37,706 nt of DNA from Paulinella micropora (GCA_009731375.1 BJOX01000122.1:370471-408176); one strand, 5' to 3'. Positions 11,374-21,070 are shown, counted from the stretch's first letter. The notes: generated by a model not told the origin, from the sequence alone. Numbers and translations are program-made.

Positions 11374-11796
11374 TGTGATGTATGTATGTATCTATACACA
11401 CACAACATATGTGTATGTATGTATCTATACACACACACACATATATATATATATAAATATAAATATATATATTTATATAAATAAATATATATATATGTAT
11501 ATATATATGTATGTACATATGTATGTATGTATGCATGTATGCATGTATGTATGTATGTATGTATGCATGCATGTATGTATGTATGTATGTATGTATGTCT
11601 GTACGTATGTATGTATGCATGTATGTATGTATTTATGTATGCATGTATGTACGTATGTCTGTACGTACGTACGTACGTACGTATGTAAGTATGTATGTTA
11701 TGTATGTATGTATGTATGTATGTATGTATGTATGTACGCACGGCGGAAGATATTGGGTGCATACAAAGTCTATATGCATACGTACATACATACATT
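11181..11796 (+). repeat. (TATG)n array with GTAACGTTGAAG module and (TA)n
   Basis: The module GTAACGTTGAAG(C/G)(A)AAA occurs at about 11235 and 11310. A second duplicated element, TATCTATACACACACA, lies near 11389 and 11422. TA-rich sequence with TTTATA follows at 11440-11500, then (TATG)n with GTAC blocks, ending in unique CGGCGGAAGATATTGGGTGC. Confidence 0.92.
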
Positions 11797-12240
11797 TACA
11801 CACAGAGAGATAGATAATACATATACACCCAAAGAGAATAGATAATACATTTACACACACAAAGACAGAAAATACATATACACACAGAGATAGATAATAC
11901 ATATACACACAGAGATAGATAATACATATACACACACAGAGATAGATAATACATGCACACACACGCAGAGATAGGTAATACATATATACACACAGAGATA
12001 GATAATAGATATACACACACAGAGATAGATAATACATATACACACAGAGATAGATAATACATATACACAGAGAGATAGATAATACATATACGCACAGAGA
12101 GAATAGATAATACTTTTAAACACACAGAGATAGATAATACATTTACACACAGAGATAGATAATACATATACACACACAGAGATAGATAATACATTTACAC
12201 ACACAGAGATAGATAATACATATACACACAAAGAGAATAG
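11797..12240 (+). repeat. Short-period array V: about 18 units of ACACAGAGATAGATAATACAT
   Basis: Tandem units of about 22-26 bp consisting of CACACAGAGATAGATAAT then ACATATA, ACATTTA or ACATGCA. Variants include AAAGAGAATAG. Unlike its neighbours this array is tightly tandem, with only short variable linkers. Confidence 0.94.
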
Positions 12241-12376
12241 TCTATATGTAAGGTTTGTCTTAGTATTCCGTCCACTAACAAATTGGACGCAAGAAGCGCT
12301 CATTTGTTGAAAACCCTCAAAAAAAAGCTTCCGGCCACCCGCGAAAAACGGGGAATTTTCGCTGAGGATTTTTTTT
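12241..12376 (+). repeat. Solitary relative of minisatellite F plus family C-like fragment
   Basis: 12247-12320 has TGTAAGG(T/C)TTGTCT, CAAATTGGACGCAAGAAGCG and ATTTGTTGAAAACCCTC. It matches the lead-in and first unit of the 34970-35540 minisatellite, in the same orientation. Next to it, TTCCGGCCACC and CGGGGAATTTTCGCTGAGG faintly resemble family C. Confidence 0.75.
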
Positions 12377-12422
12377 GCCCCCCCCCCCCCCCCCCTCCCC
12401 CCCCNNNNNNNNNNCCCCCCCT
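12377..12422. other. C homopolymer with 10-N gap
   Basis: C runs interrupted by a single T lie on both sides of N 12405-12414. The same base on both sides suggests the gap lies within a longer C tract. Confidence 0.9.
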
Positions 12423-12780
12423 CATGTCCCATCTTTCATAGACAGTCATTGTTACGGGGAAAAACGAGGGGCCACAGTCAAAGTGGGGGAATTCTTAGAG
12501 TTACCTTATATCTATTAATATCGAGCTGGATATAATGTATTACCTTTGAAGGGAAATCACGCTGCTTGTGAGAGGGGGTAAGTGTATATGTGTGTGTGTA
12601 TGTATGTATGTATGTTATGTATGTATGTTATGTATGTATGTTATGTATGTTATGTATGTTATGTATGTATGTATGTATGTATGTATGTATGTATGTTATG
12701 TATGTATGTGTGTATGTAAGTATGTATGTATGTATGTATGTATGTACCTACCGTTGAATGAGAAATCCCGTTGCCTGTGA
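12423..12780 (+). repeat. Unique island and (TATG)n flanked by two copies of a diverged module
   Basis: About 145 bp of unique sequence, then (TATG)n/(TTATG)n. The tract is flanked by related modules: TACCTTTGAAGGGAAATCAC at 12541-12560 with GCTTGTGAGAGGG, and TACCGTTGAATGAGAAATCC at about 12749-12768 with GCCTGTGAGACGG. The microsatellite therefore lies between two copies of one module. Confidence 0.8.
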
Positions 12781-13029
12781 GACGGTGTCAACTTAGAACC
12801 TGTCGCCGGGAACCTATGTGTAAGTGTGCATGTGCGTATCCGACAAAAAAAAACAATGAATTTTTGGCATTCAGGACACTGCCCTAACGCAAATATTTGC
12901 GTGAATTCCAAAAAAAATTATATCAGCATCAAGATCGGATCGAGTCGGGGCTAGCCACCCTGCAAATATGAGCTCCTCTTGGTTCTAACAAAACCATGAT
13001 TTATAGGGATAGGGGTGCGGAAAAGGGAC
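12781..13029. other. Unique island, 250 bp
   Basis: Non-repetitive sequence containing CCTGTCGCCGGGAACC, an A9 run and a small palindrome-like GCAAATATTTGC at 12890-12901. No ORF of note and no recognised gene. Confidence 0.6.
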
Positions 13030-13166
13030 ATAGATAGATAGATAGATAGGAAGATAGGTAGGTAGGTAGGTAGGTAGGTAGGTAGGTAGGCAGATAGAGA
13101 GATAGAGAAGAGAGATAGATGATAGATCGATAAATAGATAGGTAGGTAGGTAGGTAGGTAGGTAGG

Positions 13167-13235
<69 letters not shown>

Positions 13236-13240
13236 GTGTG
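13030..13240 (-). repeat. (GATA)n/(GGTA)n and (GT)n compound
   Basis: GATA and GGTA blocks alternate; (GT)n occupies about 13207-13236. Confidence 0.95.
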
Positions 13241-13307
13241 CATATGTCGATGCATACGTAATGGCTGCTTTGGCGACAAGGGATACACACATATATACAT
13301 ACATACA

Positions 13308-13339
<32 letters not shown>

Positions 13340-13560
13340 CCCAGACGAACCCAGCATTTTGTCTCCACCTACATACATACATACATACATATGTATGTAT
13401 GTATGTATGTATGTTATGTATTTATGTATGTATGCATGCATGCATGTATGTATGTATGTATGTATGTAGCGTGGATCTATGTGATCCATGGTGAATGAAA
13501 GTAAATGATTATGTATGTATGTATGTATGTATATGTGTATGAAATGTATGTATGTATGTA
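13241..13560. repeat. Small unique pieces with (CATA)n meeting (TATG)n
   Basis: A unique stretch (ATGTCGATGCATACG), (CATA)n, then CCCAGACGAACCCAGC. At 13373-13412 (CATA)n meets (TATG)n head-on at CATATG, giving a near-perfect hairpin centred on 13391. Unique TGGATCTATGTGATCCATGG at 13471-13490 is a short imperfect palindrome. Confidence 0.88.
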
Positions 13561-13721
13561 TGTATGTATGTATGTATGGTATGTGGTGGAATGTATGATA
13601 TGGCCAATATGAAAACTATTAAAATGAGGTGTGTGGTGGCATGAACGGTATGGCCGATATCAATGATAGTAAAATGAGGTGTGTGGTGGCATGGTATAAC
13701 AGCGGAGTGAGTAGCGTGAGA

Positions 13722-13763
<42 letters not shown>

Positions 13764-13944
13764 GGATAGATAGATAGATAGATCGATAGATAGATCGATA
13801 GATCGATCGATAGATAGATAGATAGATAGATAGATAGAATATTAAAATGAGGTGTGTGGTGGCATGTACGATATGGCCGATATCAATGATATTAAAATGA
13901 GGTGTGTGGTGGCATGGTATAACAGCGGAGTGAGTAGCGTGAGA

Positions 13945-13994
<50 letters not shown>

Positions 13995-14056
13995 CGATCG
14001 ATAGATAGATAGATAGATAGATAGATCGATAGATAGATAGATAGATAGTCGTATGA
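13561..14056 (+). repeat. Higher-order array P: GAGGTGTGTGGTGGCATG modules in (GATA)n
   Basis: Modules with AAAATGAGGTGTGTGGTGG start near 13619, 13672, 13844 and 13897, with a diverged first one near 13579. Most continue with GTATGGCCGATATCAATGAT or with TATAACAGCGGAGTGAGTAG. (GATA)n with GATC units follows. A repeat of about 225 bp is evident (13619-13843 and 13844-14056). Confidence 0.93.
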
Positions 14057-14470
14057 GGATGGGTCAGGGTATCATGTCATGCTGTGAGACAAGCCAAAAA
14101 TTTGACGTGCTTTGCGGCAAACTTTGACGTGGGCAAGATAAAAAATTGTAAGTGTATATTATGCGAATCAAAGCAAAAAATTTGACGTGATTCTGCGGCG
14201 AGCGGGCCGGGCCGGCGAGCCCGGAAAACACGTGAAATTTGCCGCGTCGTGTACATTTACCGGTAACCTGACCACATTTCGTGGTGGCGGATAATGATAT
14301 AGTAGTAATATAAGGGTCATTCTACACCGCATAGAATTCCGGGTTTCTGGTGCCACTTGCTGGGCTTTGCTTCATGAACAGCCCGGGCCGGCCTGTGGTG
14401 CACTTTCACACCCGGGCCGGCCTGTGGTGCCACTTTCACACCCGTAACCAGGGTGGTGTAGCAGGGGCTA
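14057..14470 (-). repeat. Palindromic dispersed repeat, family D, copy D2 (inverted)
   Basis: On the minus strand 14160-14300 matches the D1 core, with the CACGTGTTTTCCGGGC hairpin and CACGAAATGTGGTCAGG. 14317-14458 matches the first fold-back of D1, with CTACACC at both outer ends in inverted orientation. D2 carries an internal duplication around CCGGGCCGGCCTGTGGTG (two copies, about 14383 and 14413). TTTGACGTG and TTTGCGGC also appear at 14101-14125, suggesting a nested or duplicated half. Confidence 0.8.
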
Positions 14471-14474
14471 GATT

Positions 14475-14512
<38 letters not shown>

Positions 14513-14660
14513 AGGGGCAATAAATACCTGAGTTTGGAAACTTCGTTAAACTCTGATAGATAGATAGGTAGATAGATAGATAGATAGATAGATAGACAGA
14601 AGGGGCAATAAATACCCGAGTTTGGAAACTTCGTTAAACTCTGATAGATAGATAGATAGG

Positions 14661-14692
<32 letters not shown>

Positions 14693-14750
14693 AAGGGCAA
14701 AAGACCTGAGCTTGGAAACTTCGTTAAAGTCTGCGCTGGTGAGTGAAGCC

Positions 14751-14798
<48 letters not shown>

Positions 14799-14829
14799 CA
14801 GAAAGATAGATAAGATAGATAAGATAGAT

Positions 14830-14865
<36 letters not shown>

Positions 14866-14878
14866 AAGATAGATAGAT

Positions 14879-14912
<34 letters not shown>

Positions 14913-14955
14913 GATAGATAGATAGATAGATAGTTAGATAGATATAGATATAGAT

Positions 14956-15010
<55 letters not shown>

Positions 15011-15060
15011 AGATAGACAGACAAATAGATAGATAGATAGATAGATAGATAGACAGATAA

Positions 15061-15093
<33 letters not shown>

Positions 15094-15100
15094 CCTGCGC
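14471..15100 (-). repeat. (GATA)n array with module O (three copies)
   Basis: The module GGGCAATAAATACC, then GAGTTTGGAAACTTCG, then TTAAACTCTG occurs near 14514 and 14603. A variant with GGGCAAAAGACC lies near 14695. The rest is (GATA)n with GATAA, GACA and TATAGA variants; (GACA)n occurs near 14991-15008. Confidence 0.94.
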
Positions 15101-15155
15101 CACTGCCTCACAACGACCAACACTGTACCGTATACCTATAGGGATAGACAGATAG

Positions 15156-15190
<35 letters not shown>

Positions 15191-15235
15191 GTGGAGGTGG
15201 ATGTATGTATCTATGTATGTATGTATGTATGGATG

Positions 15236-15274
<39 letters not shown>

Positions 15275-15460
15275 GGATAGATAGATAGATAGGTGGATAG
15301 GTGGGTGGGTGGATGGATGGATGGATAGATAGATAGATAGATAGATAGATAGGTAGATAGATAGGTGGATAGGTGGGTGGGTGGATGGATGGATCGATGG
15401 ATGGATAGATAGATAGATAGATAGGTAGATAGATAGGTAGATAGATAGATAGATAGATAG
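15101..15460 (-). repeat. Short unique piece then (GATA)n/(GGTG)n/(GGAT)n
   Basis: About 50 bp of unique sequence (CACAACGACCAACACTG). Then GATA with a duplicated block GGTGGATAGGTGGGTGG, then GGATGGAT, at about 15292-15325 and 15365-15405. Confidence 0.93.
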
Positions 15461-15549
<89 letters not shown>

Positions 15550-15701
15550 NNNNNNNNNNNNNNNNNNNNNNNNNNNNNNNNNNNNNNNNNNNNNNNNNNN
15601 NNNNNNNNNNNNNNNNNNNNNNNNNNNNNNNNNNNNNNNNNNNNNNNNNNNNNNNNNNNNNNNNNNNNNNNNNNNNNNNNNNNNNNNNNNNNNNNNNNNN
15701 N

Positions 15702-15777
<76 letters not shown>
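15461..15777. other. Poly-A tract with 152-N gap
   Basis: 85 A before and 76 A after the gap (N 15550-15701). A poly-A tail of an unseen retroelement is possible, but equal homopolymers on both sides of a gap also fit assembly failure. Confidence 0.9.
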
Positions 15778-15779
<2 letters not shown>

Positions 15780-15950
15780 CGAAAAAAAACACGTATCTTG
15801 CGGTGAAAAGACTAGGGAAGAATTGCGGCCACACAAAAGTTTTGTGCAAAAACAACGTATTCTGCGGTGCAAAAACAATGTATTCTGCGGAGAAAAATCA
15901 CTGGCAGAAAAATTTCCTGGCCGAAATTTTTCCACTCGTTCTTAGGCAGG
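15778..15950 (+). repeat. Family C, copy C2
   Basis: Matches the right half of C1 in the same orientation: TTGCGGTGAAAAGACTAGG, then CAAAAACAACGTATTCTGCGG, which is duplicated here with a second ATGTATTCTGCGG. It ends with GGCCGAAATTTTTCCAC. Confidence 0.8.
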
Positions 15951-16044
15951 GTGCATACCCAGTTGCATGTCTGCTGTCAGCTCGGCCACTGTGGCGCCTA
16001 GGTAGGTAGGTAGATAGATAGATAGATAGCTGGATGGATGGATG

Positions 16045-16082
<38 letters not shown>

Positions 16083-16160
16083 CGACAGACAGATAGATAG
16101 ATAAATAGATAGATCGGTAGATCGGTAGATAGATAGATAGATAGATAGATAAATAGATAG
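15951..16160 (-). repeat. Unique 50 bp then (GATA)n/(GGTA)n
   Basis: Unique GTTGCATGTCTGCTGTCAGC, then GGTA, GATA and GGAT units with a CGACAGACAG break. Confidence 0.9.
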
Positions 16161-16217
16161 ATCGCACCTGTACCGCTTTTGAGGGGACGGTCTTGGTCCG
16201 GGGCCATCTGTGGAAAA

Positions 16218-16251
<34 letters not shown>

Positions 16252-16451
16252 GGTAGAAAGATAGATAGGTCGGTCTTGGTCCGGGGCCACCTGTGGAAAA
16301 ATAGATAGATAGATAGATAGATAAATAGAAGATAGATAGATAGATTGATAGATAGATAGATAGATAGATAGAAAGATAGATAGATAAATGGGTCGGTCTT
16401 GGTCCGGGGCCACCTGTGGAAAAATAGATAGATAGATAGATAGATAAATAG

Positions 16452-16486
<35 letters not shown>

Positions 16487-16518
16487 GTCGGTCTTGGTCC
16501 GGGGCCACCTGTGTAAAA

Positions 16519-16550
<32 letters not shown>

Positions 16551-16582
16551 GTCGATCTTGGTCCCGGGCCACCTGTGTAAAA

Positions 16583-16613
<31 letters not shown>

Positions 16614-16688
16614 GATAGATAGATAGATAGGGGCCACCTGTGAGAAATGATAGATATGGGTAGGTAGGTAGGTAGGTAGGTAGGTAGG

Positions 16689-16730
<42 letters not shown>

Positions 16731-16916
16731 GATAGATAGATATAGATAGATAGATAGACAGATAGATAGGGGCCACCTGTGATAAATTATAGATATGGGT
16801 AGGTAGGTAGGTAGGGAGATAGATGGATGGATAGATAGGTAGGTAGGTATGTAGATAGGTAGACAGGTAGGTAGGTAGGTAGAGATCGATGGATAGTTAG
16901 ACAGATAGATAGATAT

Positions 16917-16965
<49 letters not shown>

Positions 16966-16976
16966 ACGGTAGACAC
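16161..16976 (-). repeat. Higher-order array N: seven GGTCTTGGTCCGGGGCCACC modules
   Basis: Full modules begin near 16188, 16271, 16395, 16489 and 16554; shorter GGGGCCACCTGTGA forms lie near 16630 and 16769. The full form continues CTGTGGAAAAAT or CTGTGTAAAAAT. The short forms continue with GATATGGGTAGG and (GGTA)n. Spacers are (GATA)n. Confidence 0.94.
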
Positions 16977-17023
16977 GTATGAGGACAGATAAAGGATAGA
17001 TATTATTTTGGCCGTGATGAGGA

Positions 17024-17054
<31 letters not shown>

Positions 17055-17100
17055 ATATATATATACACACAGTTATCGACACACAGACAGACAGACAGAC

Positions 17101-17131
<31 letters not shown>

Positions 17132-17164
17132 GAGATAGAGAGATATATAGATAGATAAGATAGA
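16977..17164 (-). repeat. (TA)n, (GACA)n and (GATA)n
   Basis: Short unique sequence, (TA)n at about 17025-17065, (GACA)n at 17083-17101, then GATA and GAGA units. Confidence 0.92.
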
Positions 17165-17211
17165 CAGACCGACATGGTGGTTCCTAATCGAATGGAGGAA
17201 GAGCGTAGTCG

Positions 17212-17243
<32 letters not shown>

Positions 17244-17277
17244 TAGATAGATAGATAGATAGATAGATAGATGGATG

Positions 17278-17310
<33 letters not shown>

Positions 17311-17339
17311 GATAGATAGATAGATATATCGATAGATAA

Positions 17340-17371
<32 letters not shown>

Positions 17372-17457
17372 GTAGATAAGATAGATAAGATAGATAGATA
17401 GATAGATACACAGACCGACATAGCGTTGCCTAATCTAATTGAGGAAGTGCGTAGTCG

Positions 17458-17489
<32 letters not shown>

Positions 17490-17680
17490 GGATAGATAGG
17501 ATAGATACACAGACCGACATAGCGTTGCCTAATCTAATTGAGGAAGTGCGTAGTCGAGATAGATAGATAGACAGATAGATAGATAGATAGATAGATAGAT
17601 TGATAAGATAGATACGACAGATAGATAGATACACAGACCGACATAGCGTTGCCTAATCTAATTGAGGAAGTGCGTAGTCG

Positions 17681-17720
<40 letters not shown>

Positions 17721-17721
17721 G

Positions 17722-17754
<33 letters not shown>

Positions 17755-17959
17755 GATAGATAGAAGATACACAGACCGACATAGCGTTGCCTAATCTAAT
17801 TGAGGAAGTGCGTAGTCGAGATAGATAGATAGATAGATAGATAGATAAGATAGATACGAAAGATAGATACACAGACCGACATGGCGTTGCCTAATCTAAT
17901 TGAGGAAGAGCGTAGTCGAGACGAGCCAGGCTCAAAGTCCTCATCAAACTCCTATGAAC

Positions 17960-17991
<32 letters not shown>

Positions 17992-18060
17992 GAAGGAAGA
18001 GCGTAGTTGAGACGAGCCAGGCTCAAATTCCTCATCAAACTCCTATGAACAGAGAGATAG
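17165..18060 (-). repeat. Higher-order array L: six full CAGACCGACAT...GTAGTCGAGA modules plus partial
   Basis: The ~50-bp module (CAGACCGACATAGCGTTGCC, then AATTGAGGAAG, then GCGTAGTCGAGA) begins near 17165, 17411, 17510, 17634, 17771 and 17874. A 3' partial copy starts near 17991. The last full and the partial copies continue into CGAGCCAGGCTCAAA and CTCCTATGAACAG. First and last copies carry GAAGAGCG where middle copies carry GAAGTGCG, so the middle four form a homogenised group. Confidence 0.95.
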
Positions 18061-18208
18061 ATAGATAGATAGGTAGATAGATAGATAGATAGGTAGGTAG
18101 GTAGGTAGGTATGTAGGTACACATACACATACCATGTTCCAATCGAAATATTGTCGAATGAGCGTACGGGTACGGTGATGACCGTAGGTGCTTCTGGGGA
18201 ACAGCTCT
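18061..18208. other. (GATA)n/(GGTA)n then unique 90 bp
   Basis: A short microsatellite followed by unique GTTCCAATCGAAATATTGTC and TGCTTCTGGGGAACAGC. No recognised feature. Confidence 0.6.
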
Positions 18209-18215
18209 CTAATTG

Positions 18216-18267
<52 letters not shown>

Positions 18268-18361
18268 TAATAATAATAATAGTAGTAGTAGTAGTAGTAG
18301 TAGCAGTAGTAGTAGTAGTAGTAATAGTAATAATAATAATAATAATAATGATAACAACAAC

Positions 18362-18451
<90 letters not shown>

Positions 18452-18455
18452 GATG

Positions 18456-18504
<49 letters not shown>

Positions 18505-18518
18505 TGATGATGATGATG

Positions 18519-18572
<54 letters not shown>

Positions 18573-18608
18573 GTAGTAGTAGTAGTAGTAGAAGTAGTAG
18601 TAGTAGAA

Positions 18609-18647
<39 letters not shown>

Positions 18648-18710
18648 GTAGTAGTAATAATAATAGTAATAGTAATAGTAATAGTAATGATGATGATGAT
18701 GATGATGATG

Positions 18711-18753
<43 letters not shown>

Positions 18754-18761
18754 TAGTAATA

Positions 18762-18802
<41 letters not shown>

Positions 18803-18806
18803 GATG

Positions 18807-18863
<57 letters not shown>
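18209..18863 (+). repeat. ~650-bp TAA/TAG/TGA trinucleotide mosaic
   Basis: Nearly every triplet in one plus-strand phase is TAA, TAG or TGA, with rare CAA, CAG and AAG. TAG and TGA occur in local runs rather than singly, as expected if single transitions in a (TAA)n tract were then amplified by slippage. The 3' end of SINE A3 (minus strand) joins it directly, so at least the last part is that SINE's (ATT)n tail. Confidence 0.93.
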
Positions 18864-19131
18864 GTGCTTCTCTGTCAATGGCTGATGCATTTCTGCACAT
18901 GCGCCTCCATCGTCTCACCCGTGAGGGGAGTACGAAGAATTGACGATAAGCTCTAATGACACCCCCGCAAGGGCAGTTCCAACACTTCCAGACGGGCCGG
19001 TATGTTCAATGAAAATACTGGTCCAGAAATAGACCGGTATGTTCAATGAAAATACTGGTGGCACCGACGGGAATCGAACTGGCGACAGGGCCCAGATGGT
19101 AGAACTTGACCACTGGGCTATCACGGTGTCC
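18864..19131 (-). mobile_element. SINE family A, copy A3 (complete, minus strand)
   Basis: The most complete copy. The tRNA-like head is at the right end (A box 19110-19120, B box 19070-19080, reverse complement). The 23-bp internal unit is duplicated at 18999-19021 and 19036-19058. The body includes CCCTTGCGGGGGTGTCATTA and the 3' end CATTGACAGAGAAGCAC, followed by (TTA)n tail on the minus strand. Length without tail is 268 bp, normal for a tRNA-derived SINE. The trinucleotide tail would suit mobilisation by a LINE whose 3' tail is a simple repeat, as in the RTE group; the partner is not seen. Confidence 0.87.
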
Positions 19132-19186
19132 AATAATAATAATAATAATATAATAATAATAATAAAATATTAACAATAACAACAAT

Positions 19187-19228
<42 letters not shown>

Positions 19229-19249
19229 AATAATAATAATAATAATATA

Positions 19250-19290
<41 letters not shown>
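19132..19290 (+). repeat. (TAA)n/(AAC)n linker between SINE A3 and A4
   Basis: TAA units change to AAC units at about 19171-19225 and back to TAA. It lies between the head of A3 and the tail end of A4. Confidence 0.95.
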
Positions 19291-19531
19291 GTGCTTCTCA
19301 GTCAATGGCGAATGCATTTCTGCACATGTGCCTCCATCGTCACACCCGCGAGGGGAGTACGAAGATTTGACGATAAGCTCTANNNNNNNNNNCCCGCAAG
19401 GCAGCTCCAAGCCTTCCAGAAAGACCAATACTTTCAAAGAGAATATCCTTTGAAAATACTGGCACCGACGGGAATCGAACTGGCGACAGGTTCCAGATGG
19501 TAGACCTTAACCACTGGGCTATCGCGGTGCC
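19291..19531 (-). mobile_element. SINE family A, diverged copy A4 (minus strand, 10-N gap inside)
   Basis: Same 3' end and body as A3 but more diverged, without the 23-bp duplication. The gap is N 19383-19392. Its 71-nt head (19461-19531) has a perfect seven-pair acceptor stem, GGCACCG with CGGTGCC, plus intact A and B boxes; it is the most tRNA-like head here. The T stem still has mismatches, so it is best read as a SINE head rather than a tRNA gene. Confidence 0.83.
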
Positions 19532-19533
19532 AC

Positions 19534-19605
<72 letters not shown>

Positions 19606-19660
19606 TAACAATAATAATAATGATAACAATAATAATAATAATAATAATAATAACAATGAT
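19532..19660 (+). repeat. (TAA)n linker between A4 and element B1
   Basis: Mostly pure TAA with ACAATAA and TGATAACAAT variants near its right end. Confidence 0.95.
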
Positions 19661-19914
19661 AGGTTTCGAGGCAGCTCTAGCAACCGCGCTTGGTGTATGC
19701 ACTTGCACATTCGGTGACGTCTTGCAAGAGGTTGCTGGGACTGCGGAATAACCTCGGCTTAGTGCAGTCTTGCCCTCAGGAGCTCCATCGGTGGCCCCGA
19801 TCATCAGGCGAGAGACTGACACGGGGGGGTGGAGGACCTCGAACAAGGGTATTGGAGGCTTATGTCCGTTGAGGATATGCCATTAGCTGCATCAGTACGC
19901 CTCAGATATAGTAA
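19661..19914 (+). mobile_element. Element B, copy B1
   Basis: A 254-bp non-microsatellite unit bordered on both sides by (TAA)n. Its right 205 bp (19710-19914) match 37239-37443 with a single difference (CCCCGATC versus CCCCCATC). The extra 49 bp at the left (GGTTTCGAGGCAGCTCTAGC onward) are missing from the other copy, like a 5' truncation. The common 3' edge is CAGATATAGTAAA at the microsatellite. No clear tRNA boxes and no ORF of note. Family unknown; probably a short non-LTR-mobilised element. Confidence 0.8.
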
Positions 19915-19924
19915 AATAACAATG

Positions 19925-19957
<33 letters not shown>

Positions 19958-19989
19958 GTAATAACAACAACAACAACAACAACAACAAC

Positions 19990-20029
<40 letters not shown>

Positions 20030-20032
20030 GTG
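19915..20032 (+). repeat. (TAA)n/(AAC)n linker between B1 and A5
   Basis: TAA, a short AAC block at about 19962-19991, then TAA again. Confidence 0.95.
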
Positions 20033-20296
20033 GTGCTTCTCTGTCAATGGCTGATTCATTTCTGCACATGCGCCTCCATCGTCTCACCCGTGAGGGGAGT
20101 ACGAAGAATTGACGGAATAAAATGACACCCCCGCAAGGGCAGTTCCAACACTTCCAGACGGGCCGGTATGTTCAATGAAAATACTGGTCCAGAAATAGAC
20201 CGGTATGTTCAATGAAAATACTGGTGGCACCGACGGGAATCGAACTGGCGACAGGGCCCAGATGGTAGAACTTGACCACTGGGCTATCACGGTGTC
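20033..20296 (-). mobile_element. SINE family A, copy A5 (minus strand)
   Basis: Nearly identical to A3, including the duplicated 23-bp unit. It differs at the GACGATAAGCTCTAATGAC site, where A5 reads GACGGAATAAAATGAC. The head is at 20296; (TAA)n and the inverted M1 minisatellite follow. Together with those it forms the inverted partner of 1279-1811. Confidence 0.87.
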
Positions 20297-20298
20297 AA

Positions 20299-20338
<40 letters not shown>

Positions 20339-20672
20339 GTCACAAGGCAGACAACCGACATACCACGTGGCAAGTCCTCGGGACATCGCCCGCAAAAACC
20401 GCAAAATTTTTTGCCGCCTTCATACAGGCCAAGTCCCTGGGGAATCGCCCGCAAAAACCGCGAAAGTTGTGCAAGTCCCGGGGAATCACCCGCAGAAACC
20501 GCGAAAGTTTTTGCAAGTCCCCGGGAAATCACCCGCAGAAACCGCGAAAGTTTTTTCAAGTCCCCGGGAGATCACCCGCAGAACCCGCGAAAGTTTTGAA
20601 AGTCCCCGGGGAATCGCCCGGAAACCCGCGAAAGTTTTGCCAGTCCCCGGGAATCGCCCGGAAAACCCGTGA
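20297..20672 (-). repeat. Inverted copy of the (ATT)n tract and minisatellite M1
   Basis: The reverse complement of 1279-1653, with coordinates that add up to 21950 throughout. Predicted peptides of 90 and 111 residues are identical between the two copies in different frames, so the nucleotide sequences must be almost the same, including the (ATT)n length. Confidence 0.93.
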
Positions 20673-20860
20673 AAGTTTTTGCCGCCTTCTCCTCCCGTCT
20701 GACTTGTGTCCTGACTATTATCGTTATTACTATCACTGTATTGTTCTTACTAATTTCTCACTATTAGTACCACTCAAGTGGTAACAGGATGTCTCAATTG
20801 ATGTAATGTTCTCATCACTTCATTATGCTTGTCATGACTATGATCACTATTCTTTACCAC
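20673..20860. other. Unique island, 190 bp
   Basis: A/T-rich ordinary sequence (GACTTGTGTCCTGACTATTA onward) with imperfect ATTA and ATCAC motifs. It contains a small CACTCAAGTGG palindrome. No gene recognised. Confidence 0.55.
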
Positions 20861-21070
20861 TTTTTCTTACCATCTAAGGTCGGGTGAAAATTTTCGGCCA
20901 CCTCACCTTTCGGCCAACCGTAAATACGGGGAATTTGGGCTAAACTTTTATTTCTGGACAACAAATGTACCGTAATTACCGGCTGGCCGAAATTCTTCAC
21001 AACTTTGAATAAGAAGTGTACCGTTATTACGGGATAATTTGTTCTGGCCGAAAATATTTTCACTATTCCT
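20861..21070 (-). repeat. Family C, copy C3 (inverted)
   Basis: On the minus strand it follows C1 from 3058 to about 3255: GTAATAACGGTACA, CGGCCAGCCGGTAA, AAATAAAAGTTTAGC, ATTCCCCGTATTTACG and GGCCGAAAGGTGAGGTGG. Roughly four bases in five agree by eye. Confidence 0.82.

Noticed and set aside
15461-15777. Poly-A tail of a processed gene
   Set aside because: Equal A runs border an N gap, nothing gene-like is upstream (only GATA/GGTA), and the sequence after it is family C.
15942-16976. 344-codon minus-strand frame and similar frames at 23.7-24.7 and 26.2-27.8 kb
   Set aside because: All are GATA/GGTA translations of Tyr, Leu, Ser, Ile, Pro and Thr with no conserved domain; array modules are read as incidental inserts.
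18209-18863. Poly-Leu/poly-Tyr or poly-Asn/poly-Ile proteins
   Set aside because: Trinucleotide tracts read in other frames; no flanking coding sequence.
19461-19531. Functional tRNA gene
   Set aside because: The acceptor stem is perfect but the T stem has mismatches and the anticodon arm cannot be placed. The unit is the head of a repeated SINE.
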